Source of the DNA: Bacillus sp. FJAT-27264
GTDB taxonomy: Bacteria; Bacillota; Bacilli; Paenibacillales; Paenibacillaceae
Assembly (NCBI RefSeq): GCF_001682855.1
Contig: NZ_MAQW01000001.1
Location: 204,442 to 268,441 of the forward strand
Direction: 5' to 3'
DNA length: 64,000 nucleotides
The notes beneath the pieces are model-generated. The model saw nothing but the letters and a program-made list of their open reading frames with translations, ran no database searches and was not told the DNA's origin. The translations under genes and the position numbers were made by a program. Numbering within the stretch: the stretch's first letter is position 1; each line of letters opens with the position of its first letter. Shown here piece by piece: positions 18,702 through 27,217 of the stretch.

Positions 18702-19658
18702 TTATAGACCTTTAGAGAAGCTATTTGCTATGAAGTCATTGAATTTCTCAATTTGCTCATCGAAGCTTGGCTCCGCATCAACATCAATCCACTGGATATC
18801 CTTCATGTGACGGAACCATGACATCTGTCTTTTGGCGAACCGGCGGGTATCCCGTTTTAAGAGCGTCACGGCTTCGTCGATAGTTAGCTCACCGGCAAGA
18901 TAAGCAGCAATCTCTTTATAGCCCAGTCCCTGCATCGATACGAGACTCCGATCGTAGCCCTGGTCCAATAGTCCCTGGACCTCGGAGATCAACCCGTCAG
19001 CGAGCATGGCGTCAATTCGATCTTCGATCCGTTTATAAAGAATTTTCCGATCCATAGTCAGACCGACTAGACACAAATCATAGGGTGATTCCTTCTTTTG
19101 CCCGGCAAGGGAGTCCGATTGCGTTATATTCGTCTGATGAAAGACCTCCAGGGCACGGATAATGCGCCGACGGTCATTAGGATGCAGACGCTCCGCGCTA
19201 ACAGGGTCTACAGCCGCCAGTCTCGCATGCAGAGCAAGCGCTCCGTACTCATCCGCATAATCCTCTTGCTCTTTGCGGAAGGCTTCATCCGCCACCGCTT
19301 CCGAGAAGCGGAATCCGTAACAAAGGGATTCGATGTAGAGCCCAGTCCCCCCTACTATAAATGGAAGCTTGCCCCGGCTGCTGATCTCTTCAATCAGCCT
19401 GCGACCCTGCTCCTGAAACTCCGCAGTGGAGTATGCATCCTTAGGATCATGAATATCTATCAGATGATGAGAGATATCCTCCATCTCTGCTTGTGAAATT
19501 TTGGCTGTTCCGATATCCATGCCACGATAGACCTGCATAGAATCGCCGGAGATAATCTCAGCTCCGTAAGCCTTAGCGATGGCAAGACTCAGCTTCGTCT
19601 TGCCGACAGCGGTCGGTCCCAGCAGCACCAGAACCTTACGCCTTTCTTCAGTTGCCAA
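18702..19658 (-). CDS. miaA: tRNA dimethylallyltransferase MiaA
   Basis: MiaA adds a dimethylallyl group to A37 of tRNAs reading UNN codons. The P-loop GPTAVGKTKLS is near residue 13, followed by EIISGDSMQVYRGMDIGTAK, HHLIDIHDP and FIVGGTGLYIESL. The C-terminal zone contains RRFAKRQMSWFRH. Length of 318 is normal. It starts with TTG at 19658, with GGGGTGA six bases upstream, and overlaps the methyltransferase gene by 11 bases. This shows translational coupling in a mutS-mutL-methyltransferase-miaA unit. Confidence 0.97.
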   Translation of the reverse strand: MATEERRKVLVLLGPTAVGKTKLSLAIAKAYGAEIISGDSMQVYRGMDIGTAKISQAEMEDISHHLIDIHDPKDAYSTAEFQEQGRRLIEEISSRGKLPFIVGGTGLYIESLCYGFRFSEAVADEAFRKEQEDYADEYGALALHARLAAVDPVSAERLHPNDRRRIIRALEVFHQTNITQSDSLAGQKKESPYDLCLVGLTMDRKILYKRIEDRIDAMLADGLISEVQGLLDQGYDRSLVSMQGLGYKEIAAYLAGELTIDEAVTLLKRDTRRFAKRQMSWFRHMKDIQWIDVDAEPSFDEQIEKFNDFIANSFSKGL

Positions 19659-20427
19659 TCTTTATCACCCCGTACGATGTTTTGGAGCTGCCGCGCAGCA
19701 GCTCGGTAAAGCCCAGCCGTTCGAATTCGCCGCTCAGCGCTTTTTCCTTCAGCAGCACCGTTTTTCGGGCCACTCTCTTGGCTTCTGCCACACTCTCTGG
19801 CGATAGTGCTTCTCCGTTGGCGTATTGGCGCAGCGGAGAAATGGAAGCCGAATCCGTTAAAGGAACACGGAACATGGGATCGAAGTAAACTATATCTACA
19901 CTGCGGTCCGGCTGGGCCCGCAAATAGTCCAAATGGTCACTGTTCACGACCTGAATACGGCGAAAAGCCTCATTTACCCGTTCCTTCCCAGTGGTATACT
20001 GACTCATCCCTTCAATCAGCAGGGCATACAGCGGGAGCGAGCTTTCCAGTGCAGTTACCTTGGATGTTTCTCCACCGTATACCGAGAAGAGCAGTGAGTC
20101 CGTACCCAGCCCTGCCGTGCAATCCAACACACTGTCGCTGGGAATCATATCCGCAGCAGACAGTAGTGGATCAGTTTCGCCCTTGAGAATCCGCTTGGCC
20201 CGTACATATCCCATGCTGGGATGGAACTCCATTGGCGGCATTCCGGGACGAATCAGCCGGACAGCCTCTTGCAGTACAACCAGCACCTCCTCCTCCCCAT
20301 GTCGCTTCACTAGCTTGGGTAAGGAAAGGTTATCGCGCGGTACATAATTACAACCTGTGCGTTCCGCAAGGCTAACCGCCCGTTGTACAATTTCCGGTAT
20401 CGGGTCATTGCCCGTCGTAATAATCAT
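19648..20427 (-). CDS. Class I SAM-dependent methyltransferase, RsmJ/YhiQ-like
   Basis: The 259-residue protein has a SAM-binding glycine-rich loop DCTAGLGTDSLL (about residue 103), an acidic end to strand 2 (ALESS) and the catalytic-type motif IVYFDPMFRV (about 180). These fit the family related to 16S rRNA methyltransferase RsmJ (G1516 in E. coli). The target in this organism is not known. It lies between mutL and miaA and overlaps miaA by 11 bases. Confidence 0.82.
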   Translation of the reverse strand: MIITTGNDPIPEIVQRAVSLAERTGCNYVPRDNLSLPKLVKRHGEEEVLVVLQEAVRLIRPGMPPMEFHPSMGYVRAKRILKGETDPLLSAADMIPSDSVLDCTAGLGTDSLLFSVYGGETSKVTALESSLPLYALLIEGMSQYTTGKERVNEAFRRIQVVNSDHLDYLRAQPDRSVDIVYFDPMFRVPLTDSASISPLRQYANGEALSPESVAEAKRVARKTVLLKEKALSGEFERLGFTELLRGSSKTSYGVIKIGN

Positions 20428-20487
20428 TGTGCCTCCTGTTCGGCTCTATACAATAAATCCTTTATAGATCAATCTTATTTCAAAACT

Positions 20488-22599
20488 TCACATCACCCGT
20501 TTGAACAGCTTCTCCAGATCATAAGCCGAGAAAGAAATGACAATCGGACGCCCATGTGGGCAGGTGTAAGGCTGACGGCAGGCCGCTAGCCGGGAGATCA
20601 AGGTCTCTACTTCCTGCTCGGTCAGCTTCTGATTTGCTTTAATAGAGGCTTTGCAGGAGCACAAGATGGATGATTTCTCACGCAGCTTAGCCAGGTCTAT
20701 CGCCCGTTCGCTTAGTACCCATTCTGCCATCTCTTCAATGACCGCCTTCTCGTCTCCCTCCGGGAACCAGTAAGGCAGGGAGCGCACCAAGAAGGTCTGT
20801 CCGCCAAAATGCTCCAGGTATACGCCCGCTTGCTGAAACCAGTGAAGCCGTTCGCTGAGCTGGCGGCTCTCTGAAGGTGTGAACTCCAGCGTAATAGGTA
20901 GCAAGAGCTCCTGTGAGGCATCTTCTGGACGGCCAAACTTTTCGTAATAATATTCATAATTAATCCGTTCATGTGCAGCGTGCTGATCTATGAGGTACAG
21001 CCCACTGTCATTCTGGGCAATAATATAGGTCCCATGATGCTGGCCAATATAATTCAACTCTGGAAAAGCTGGCAGCCCCGATTCTTCGCTGGCTGCGGGC
21101 GCCCACAGTTCTTCGCTTATTGGGAATTGACCTTTGGTGACCGGGGCAGCAGCTGATGGACGATATCCGCCACTGTAATTACTGCCGGCTGCGCCTCCTG
21201 CCGATGGTCGGCTGGCATTTCCGGAATAGTTCCCACTGGCTCCAGCAGTTGAATTACGGTAGCCATCGCCAGATGTTCCTCCACCGAGTGAAGAAGAAAA
21301 CAACGGATTTCCACTGCCATAGGAGGCTGTGGATTCCCGAGACTGGAACAGCTCCGGCTTCACAGGAGAATGACCACCCTCATAAGAACGCCCTGAACCT
21401 GCTGCCGCCTGTTCGGAATTCAATTCTTGCGGATGGGTTACGTCGCCTGAATTCACTGGATGCTGCGTATCCGGCGGCACATTGGAAGCTGCCGAAATTC
21501 CACCTGCAGACGATGGTTGAGATGCCCCTCTACCGAATGCGAACTGCTCCTGAATGAAGGCACTACTATTCTTGGAGCCGATCGGTTCTTTGCTAGGACG
21601 AGGAATCAAACTTTGGCCCATCAGGACCTTGCGGATCTCCTCCTCGACGAACTTGTACAGCTCATTCTCCTTACTGAAACGAACCTCCAGCTTGGCCGGG
21701 TGCACGTTAACATCCACCAGAGAGGGATGCATATCGAATTTAAGCACCAGCAGCGGGTAACGATTAATCGGCAGCAACGTATGATAAGCCCGCATAATGG
21801 CCGCATTCAGACCATTGCTGCGGATATGGCGACCTCCAACGATGGTTGTCACCCCGTTGCGGTTGGATCGCGTCCATTCCGGACGGCTGACAAAGCCGCT
21901 GATCTTGAAGTCAGGATCTTCAGCAGACACAGGCAGCATCGCTTTGGCTGCTGACGTGCCATAGATGGCAGCAATGACTTGCAGCAGATCACCGTTGCCC
22001 AACGTACGCAACAGTTGATTGCCATTATGATGAAGCGTGAAGGAAATCCCGGGATGGGCAAGCGCCGTCCGGTACATCGTGTCGGAAATATGTCCGAGTT
22101 CCGTCTGAATGCTCTTCATGTATTTCAGCCTGGCCGGGGTATTGAAAAATAATTCCCGAACAGCAAAATCTGTCCCTTGTCCGGAAGGGGAATCTTCATT
22201 GATCCGCAAATTGCCGCCCTCGATCTCAATCTTGCGGCCTACACCGTCATCCTTGCTCGCTGTAAGCAGTGATACCTTGGATACCGCCGCGATACTGGGC
22301 AGTGCCTCACCCCGGAAGCCCAGACTTGTAATCTGGAACAGATCCCGTCCGGTCACAATCTTGCTCGTCGCATGCCGGTAGAACGCTGTCTCGCAATCAT
22401 CCGGCTCGATGCCTGAGCCGTTATCCTTGACACGGATGCTCTGAAGACCACCTTCCTCCACCGATACTTCGATCACGGTGCTTCCCGCATCAATGGCATT
22501 CTCTACAAGCTCCTTCACCACGGAGGCCGGTCTTTCAACCACTTCCCCCGCGGCGATCTGGTTGGCAATATGCTCGTCCAACACATGAATTTTCGCCAT
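20488..22599 (-). CDS. mutL: DNA mismatch repair protein MutL with endonuclease motif
   Basis: MutL links MutS to strand incision. The N-terminal GHKL ATPase motifs are clear: ELVENAIDAG (about residue 34), DNGSGI and GFRGEAL. A long Ser/Gly/Pro-rich linker (about 350-500) follows. The C-terminal domain has the nuclease metal motif DQHAAHERINYE, plus SCKASIKA and CPHGRP. It is therefore the nicking type found in bacteria lacking MutH. A GTG at 22608 could open the frame, but the ATG at 22599 follows GGGGTGA and gives MAKIHVLDEHIANQ, so it is used (703 residues). It lies 54 bases after mutS. Confidence 0.97.
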   Translation of the reverse strand: MAKIHVLDEHIANQIAAGEVVERPASVVKELVENAIDAGSTVIEVSVEEGGLQSIRVKDNGSGIEPDDCETAFYRHATSKIVTGRDLFQITSLGFRGEALPSIAAVSKVSLLTASKDDGVGRKIEIEGGNLRINEDSPSGQGTDFAVRELFFNTPARLKYMKSIQTELGHISDTMYRTALAHPGISFTLHHNGNQLLRTLGNGDLLQVIAAIYGTSAAKAMLPVSAEDPDFKISGFVSRPEWTRSNRNGVTTIVGGRHIRSNGLNAAIMRAYHTLLPINRYPLLVLKFDMHPSLVDVNVHPAKLEVRFSKENELYKFVEEEIRKVLMGQSLIPRPSKEPIGSKNSSAFIQEQFAFGRGASQPSSAGGISAASNVPPDTQHPVNSGDVTHPQELNSEQAAAGSGRSYEGGHSPVKPELFQSRESTASYGSGNPLFSSSLGGGTSGDGYRNSTAGASGNYSGNASRPSAGGAAGSNYSGGYRPSAAAPVTKGQFPISEELWAPAASEESGLPAFPELNYIGQHHGTYIIAQNDSGLYLIDQHAAHERINYEYYYEKFGRPEDASQELLLPITLEFTPSESRQLSERLHWFQQAGVYLEHFGGQTFLVRSLPYWFPEGDEKAVIEEMAEWVLSERAIDLAKLREKSSILCSCKASIKANQKLTEQEVETLISRLAACRQPYTCPHGRPIVISFSAYDLEKLFKRVM

Positions 22600-22653
22600 A
22601 TTATTCACCCCGCTATAGGCTATCTATATTGTTAAGCTGTACATTTCTATCTA

Positions 22654-25467
22654 TTATAGATCCTTTGCTTTCATCTTCAGGTCATTCAACAGACCCATGG
22701 CTTGCAGCGGCGTCATGTTCATGAGATCGGCCCCTTGAACGGCTGCGATAAAGTCTTTGAGCGCCGGGTTAAATTGTTCCTCGGCAGGTACAGAAGTTCC
22801 TGCCCCGCCTTTACGGGACTTGTGCGGCTCTTCCTCACCGAAGATAGAGAGCTGCACCACTTCCTGCTCGGCTTCAGGCGCTGTGAGCGATACGGCAGCT
22901 TCAGGCGCTGCGAGTGATACAGCAGCTTCAACATAGGCCGTACCCGCCTTGGTGAACGCATGATCTGTTGGTGCTACAGTTATGCTGGCAACAGATTCTT
23001 GAACAGAGTAAGGCCCTTCAACGCTGGAACGACGCGGCTCTGAGCCTCCGTAATGAAGCGCCTTGCCACCTGGTGCCGCTGCCTGCTCAATACTCTGGAG
23101 CAGCCCATATGCCCGGTCAATGATTCCCCCCGGTAGTCCGGCTAACCGTGCGCAATAAATACCGTAGCTGCTGTCCGCGGCTCCTGGCACAAGTTTGCGC
23201 AAGAAGTTAACCTTGTCACCACTCTCTTGCACCGCCATCGAATAGTTTCGCAAGCCTGTTAGACTCTGTTCCAAGTGAGCGAGCTCATGAAAGTGTGTCG
23301 AGACAAGCGCCTTGCAGGCGATGGTATCATGCACGTATTCAATAACGGCTTGAGCAATGGCCATGCCCTCACTCGTCGAGGTGCCCCGGCCCAGCTCGTC
23401 AATGATAATCAGACTGCGTGCGGTGGCTTTTTCCGTCATGACCTGAATATCGGCCATCTCCACCATGAACGTACTCTGACCGCCAATCAAGTCATCCGCG
23501 GCTCCAATCCGGGTGAAGATCCGGTCAATCAGCGGCACCTCAGCGTTAGACGCTGGAACAAAGCAACCGATCTGGGCCATAATGCAGATTAAGGCAACCT
23601 GGCGCATGTAGGTACTTTTCCCCGCCATGTTCGGTCCGGTAATAAGCAGTATGTTGCCCTCCGCTTTGGTCAGGCTGCTTCCATTGGCGATAAACGCTGC
23701 ATCTTTCAGCACCGCTTCCACGACCGGATGTCGTCCACCTTCCAGCCGGAGATCATATCCGTCGGAAAGCTTCGGCTTCACGAACCGCTGCTCTGCGCTG
23801 ACAGATGCAAGGCTCTGATATACGTCAATCTCGGCGACCTTCTCGGCCAGATTCTGAAGTCGCGGAACCTGAGCTGCTATTCTGTCACGCAATTCTGTGA
23901 AGAGACTGTATTCAAGATCAGTCATCTTATCCTGGGCTTCCAGAATCAAAGCTTCTTTCTCTTTCAACTCAGGAGTCACGAACCGTTCTGCATTGGCCAG
24001 CGTCTGTTTGCGTTCATAACGTCCTTCCGGCAGTGCAGACAGATTGGCACGGGTAATCTCTATAAAATAGCCAAATATTTTGTTGTAGCCGATTTTGAGT
24101 GATTTGATACCGGTAGCCATACGCTCTTTGGCCTCAAGCTCCGCAATCCACTGCTTGCCACTGCTGCTTGCTTCCCGCAGCTCGTCCAAACGTTCATGGT
24201 ACCCCTGGCGAATAATCCCCCCATCACGCACAGACACAGGCGGATCTTCAACGATTGCCCGCGCAATATCTTCCCGCAGCTCTGCGCAATCGTCCATCGC
24301 AGCCCCAATCTCCCGCAAGGTGGCGGAGCCTGAAGTTCCACACAATTCTTTCAGCGCCGGAATTTGCTCCAGTGACAACTTCAATGCATTCATATCCCGG
24401 CCATTGGCGCTCCCGAAGGCAATTCGGCCAACCAGACGCTCCAAGTCATAGATTTCTTTCAGTGCCTGCCGCAGATCTTCACGGACGATGAATTGATTAT
24501 ACAGATAATCGACCGCTTCCAGTCGACGTTCAATCGGTGCCCGCTGAAGCAGCGGCTTATCGATGCGGCGGCGCAGCAGACGCGCACCCATCGATGTCTC
24601 GGTGCGGTCCAGCAGCCAGAGCAACGAGCCTTTTTTGGAACGTTCACGTACTGTCTCAGTCAGCTCCAGATTGCGGCGGGTAAATGGATCAAGAATCATA
24701 TAATTGCCGGGTTCGTAAGGTGAAATCTGGCTGAGTTGGCCCAGGGAACGCCGCTGTGTCTCACTCAGGTAGGAGATCAGCAGCGAAAGACAATGACCCC
24801 GCTCCCGTTCCAACCGTACCCAAGCGGATTCGCCAAACTGGCGACGAGCCAATTCCTCATCCCGCTTTTCCCATGGGGTGTATACGACCGGTTTGGCCAG
24901 TAGCGAAGCTTCGCTCCGCAGGGTCTCCAGCAGTGCTGCATCACCGATAATCTCGGCGGGTTCATAAATGCCAATCTCATCGCGCAACCACTCTGCGCCG
25001 GATAGCACGGAGGTTACATACAGCTCACCTGTAGTCAAATCACAGGCAGCCAGCGCCATCATCCCATCCAGTTCAGTGACACAAACCAGATAATTATTAC
25101 TCTTTTCAGAGATGATTTTGCCATCCATCACCGTTCCCGGTGTCACGACGCGCACGATATCTCTGCGCACCATCCCTTTCGTTACAGCAGCATCCTCCAG
25201 CTGTTCGCAGATCGCGACCTTATACCCTTTTTCGATCAAACGCTGTATGTAACCCTCAGCGGCATGGTAGGGGACGCCGCACATCGGAATCTTCTCGTCG
25301 CCCCCACCTTCGCGTCCTGTTAATGTTATTTCCAGTTCCTTCGATGCCAGTACGGCATCCTCGAAGAACATCTCATAGAAATCGCCCAGTCGGAAAAAGA
25401 GGAATGCATCCTTTGCTCCTTCTTTCACACGTAAGTACTGCTCTATCATCGGCGTATATTTTGCCAT
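22654..25467 (-). CDS. mutS: DNA mismatch repair ATPase MutS
   Basis: MutS recognises mismatches and small loops. The mismatch-wedge region FFRLGDFYEMFFEDA is near residue 24, Walker A GPNMAGKST near 612, Walker B IIDELGRGTST near 690, and STHFHEL follows. At 937 residues it is longer than the typical 850-870. The extra length lies in a poorly conserved stretch at about 800-890 that contains a duplicated nine-residue unit (AAVSL-APE). The ATG at 25467 has GGAGG upstream. It is followed by mutL in the same unit. Confidence 0.97.
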   Translation of the reverse strand: MAKYTPMIEQYLRVKEGAKDAFLFFRLGDFYEMFFEDAVLASKELEITLTGREGGGDEKIPMCGVPYHAAEGYIQRLIEKGYKVAICEQLEDAAVTKGMVRRDIVRVVTPGTVMDGKIISEKSNNYLVCVTELDGMMALAACDLTTGELYVTSVLSGAEWLRDEIGIYEPAEIIGDAALLETLRSEASLLAKPVVYTPWEKRDEELARRQFGESAWVRLERERGHCLSLLISYLSETQRRSLGQLSQISPYEPGNYMILDPFTRRNLELTETVRERSKKGSLLWLLDRTETSMGARLLRRRIDKPLLQRAPIERRLEAVDYLYNQFIVREDLRQALKEIYDLERLVGRIAFGSANGRDMNALKLSLEQIPALKELCGTSGSATLREIGAAMDDCAELREDIARAIVEDPPVSVRDGGIIRQGYHERLDELREASSSGKQWIAELEAKERMATGIKSLKIGYNKIFGYFIEITRANLSALPEGRYERKQTLANAERFVTPELKEKEALILEAQDKMTDLEYSLFTELRDRIAAQVPRLQNLAEKVAEIDVYQSLASVSAEQRFVKPKLSDGYDLRLEGGRHPVVEAVLKDAAFIANGSSLTKAEGNILLITGPNMAGKSTYMRQVALICIMAQIGCFVPASNAEVPLIDRIFTRIGAADDLIGGQSTFMVEMADIQVMTEKATARSLIIIDELGRGTSTSEGMAIAQAVIEYVHDTIACKALVSTHFHELAHLEQSLTGLRNYSMAVQESGDKVNFLRKLVPGAADSSYGIYCARLAGLPGGIIDRAYGLLQSIEQAAAPGGKALHYGGSEPRRSSVEGPYSVQESVASITVAPTDHAFTKAGTAYVEAAVSLAAPEAAVSLTAPEAEQEVVQLSIFGEEEPHKSRKGGAGTSVPAEEQFNPALKDFIAAVQGADLMNMTPLQAMGLLNDLKMKAKDL
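22871..22924 (-). repeat. 27-bp tandem duplication inside mutS
   Basis: 22871-22897 and 22898-22924 are near-identical 27-base units differing at a few third-position sites. They encode two copies of AAVSL(A/T)APE. The frame is preserved. Confidence 0.8.
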
Positions 25468-25587
25468 GGTCTACCTCCAAGCCTTTTTCATGCTAACCTC
25501 TATTATAACAGAAATTTTGCTCTCAAAGTTACCCCTGGTAAGTTGTACTTCTGGCTGTTGCTATAGATATCCGAATTCGTCCGCTTT

Positions 25588-25978
25588 ACTGCTATATTGA
25601 ACGCATTTAAAAACAAAACGCAATTTCGCAAATGACTCCGACGAGTAAATAATAGCTTCTTGTATCCTAAAGCGTAAAATGAACCCTTGGTCCACAAGGA
25701 TTTCACCACTCATTTGTCAAATGCGCCGAAAGCCTCAACTTCACTCTATAGAGCACTGTAATAAATGGAATAATTCCTGTTATTTTTATTAAAATCTCTT
25801 CTTATCTAAAAATAACTGGAAAACCTACCGTTAATCGCCTCAATTTTTAGACTGTTACAGGATAAAAGAGGTATTTAACTGGATAAATTCCTTTTATTTA
25901 CGATAAATAAGGTGAAATGAAACATTTAACGGTATATTTTCCTGCTATCAAAGCTCCTCTTAAACTTCGAACGTCGCT
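25588..25978 (-). repeat. Dispersed intergenic repeat A, copy 1
   Basis: The reverse complement of this stretch aligns along its whole length with 55087-55470. Shared blocks include AATATACCGTTAAATG, TTTAATAAAAATAACAGG, TATAGAGTGAAGTTGAG and ACCAAGGGTTCATTTT, with small indels and substitutions between them. It fills much of the 819-base gap 25468-26286, which holds no convincing gene. It is rich in short AACGG/CCGTT and TTTTCCAGTTATTTT-like modules. Confidence 0.85.
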
Positions 25979-26286
25979 GAACTTAAGAATGATCTGTTAC
26001 GGATGAGTTAGACAATCAACACCATGCAATACAAGCCACACAAGTTCTACCCTTGTATACAAAAGATTTCGTCCATCCATGGTGTTATATTTTTAATTTC
26101 ACATTACAGTAATCACTAAAGAAGGAATCTTGACAGCCTTCGCATTAGTTAGTAGTATTCTAATATACCACTTATACAAAAGTATCATTTTGAACACAAT
26201 TTGTAGAGGGTATATTTTTTCAAATAAAACAGAGTCGTATTTATTAATACTACTTAAAATCCAAACAAAGAGAGGAAACATCGACC

Positions 26287-27096
26287 ATGACTACCTCAAC
26301 CACTATTGATATTGCTTTTTGCAGTGAGCTTATTGTCTCTCTCGGAGCTAAGCTCCTGGAGGAATGCAAAAAAGACCTCCGTTTGACCACATTTGAGGAA
26401 GTGCACACTAGAGCTACAGAGATAAGTGAATGGGTAACCCGATCGTTAAAAGAACCACTTGCCACCAAATACCCTTCTATTTTTTGGTCTGATTCGGAAT
26501 TCAATCTGGATAACCAGCGACAAGCGGAATCTGCAGGCGAATATTGGGTTCTAGATCCATTGGACGGAGCGCTTCATTTTGTTCAAGGCTTCTCCTTCTT
26601 CGCCCTTTCCCTGTGTCTTGTCCGTGCAGGAGAACCGGTCGTTTCGTTTGTCTATGATCCCAGCAGCCGGGAATTATTCCATGCTGTTTCAGGTCAAGGA
26701 GCTTTCATGAATGGCTCTCCTATCCATGTAGCAGCCAAGCAAGAATTGGCCCAATCCTACATCACAACCTCCCTGCCCAGCAATCCGGCAAAAGAACCGG
26801 GGATAGCGGAGTTGACAGTACGCGGCATTACCCGTTTTATGACTAAGACTGTAGCTGTAAAGATGCTCGGCGCTGTCTCTTTACAACTAGCGTACGTTGC
26901 AAGTGGCAGACTCGACGGCTATTTTGAATTTGGTGACGATTATTATGACTGGCTGGCCGGTTCCCTGCTCGTCCAAGAGGCCGGCGGGACGATTACAGAT
27001 GGTCAAGGCGGACCATTCAGCTGGGGCACTTCTGGAATCATCACTGCAAATACCAGTCTGCATGGGAAAATGGTCGCTGAGCTGAGAGGGCTTTGA
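26287..27096 (+). CDS. Inositol monophosphatase-family protein
   Basis: The 269-residue protein belongs to the lithium-sensitive, magnesium-dependent phosphatase superfamily. The metal motif is WVLDPLDGALHF (about residue 91), where the usual form is DPIDGTTNF, and the second is YDWLAGSLLVQEAGG (about 220). An acidic upstream site, FWSDSEF, replaces the more usual GEE. The active-site aspartates are therefore kept, while the substrate, perhaps inositol phosphate, PAP or a sugar phosphate, is uncertain. GAGAGGAAA lies eight bases before the ATG. It stands alone on the plus strand among minus-strand genes, convergent with the amidoligase gene. Confidence 0.88.
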   Translation: MTTSTTIDIAFCSELIVSLGAKLLEECKKDLRLTTFEEVHTRATEISEWVTRSLKEPLATKYPSIFWSDSEFNLDNQRQAESAGEYWVLDPLDGALHFVQGFSFFALSLCLVRAGEPVVSFVYDPSSRELFHAVSGQGAFMNGSPIHVAAKQELAQSYITTSLPSNPAKEPGIAELTVRGITRFMTKTVAVKMLGAVSLQLAYVASGRLDGYFEFGDDYYDWLAGSLLVQEAGGTITDGQGGPFSWGTSGIITANTSLHGKMVAELRGL

Positions 27097-27165
27097 TTCT
27101 TGTTTTGTTCCGCTGCCCTGCGTTTGTGCCAAGCCATAACAGCGTATATGTTTGTAGAATAAGTC

Positions 27166-27197
27166 AAAAGCCCTGCTCCATCTGGAGCAAGGCTTTT
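27166..27197. terminator. Bidirectional terminator between convergent genes
   Basis: AAAAGCCCTGCTCC-ATCT-GGAGCAAGGCTTTT forms a stem with A-run and T-run on either side. It can serve both the phosphatase gene and the facing amidoligase gene. Confidence 0.85.
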
Positions 27198-27217
27198 GTT
27201 ACTACTTTAAAGAGAGG

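Noticed and set aside
25503..25709. 68-codon minus-strand frame upstream of mutS
   Set aside because: It lies across the end of repeat A, has no ribosome site, and the conserved frame between the two repeat copies is a different one.
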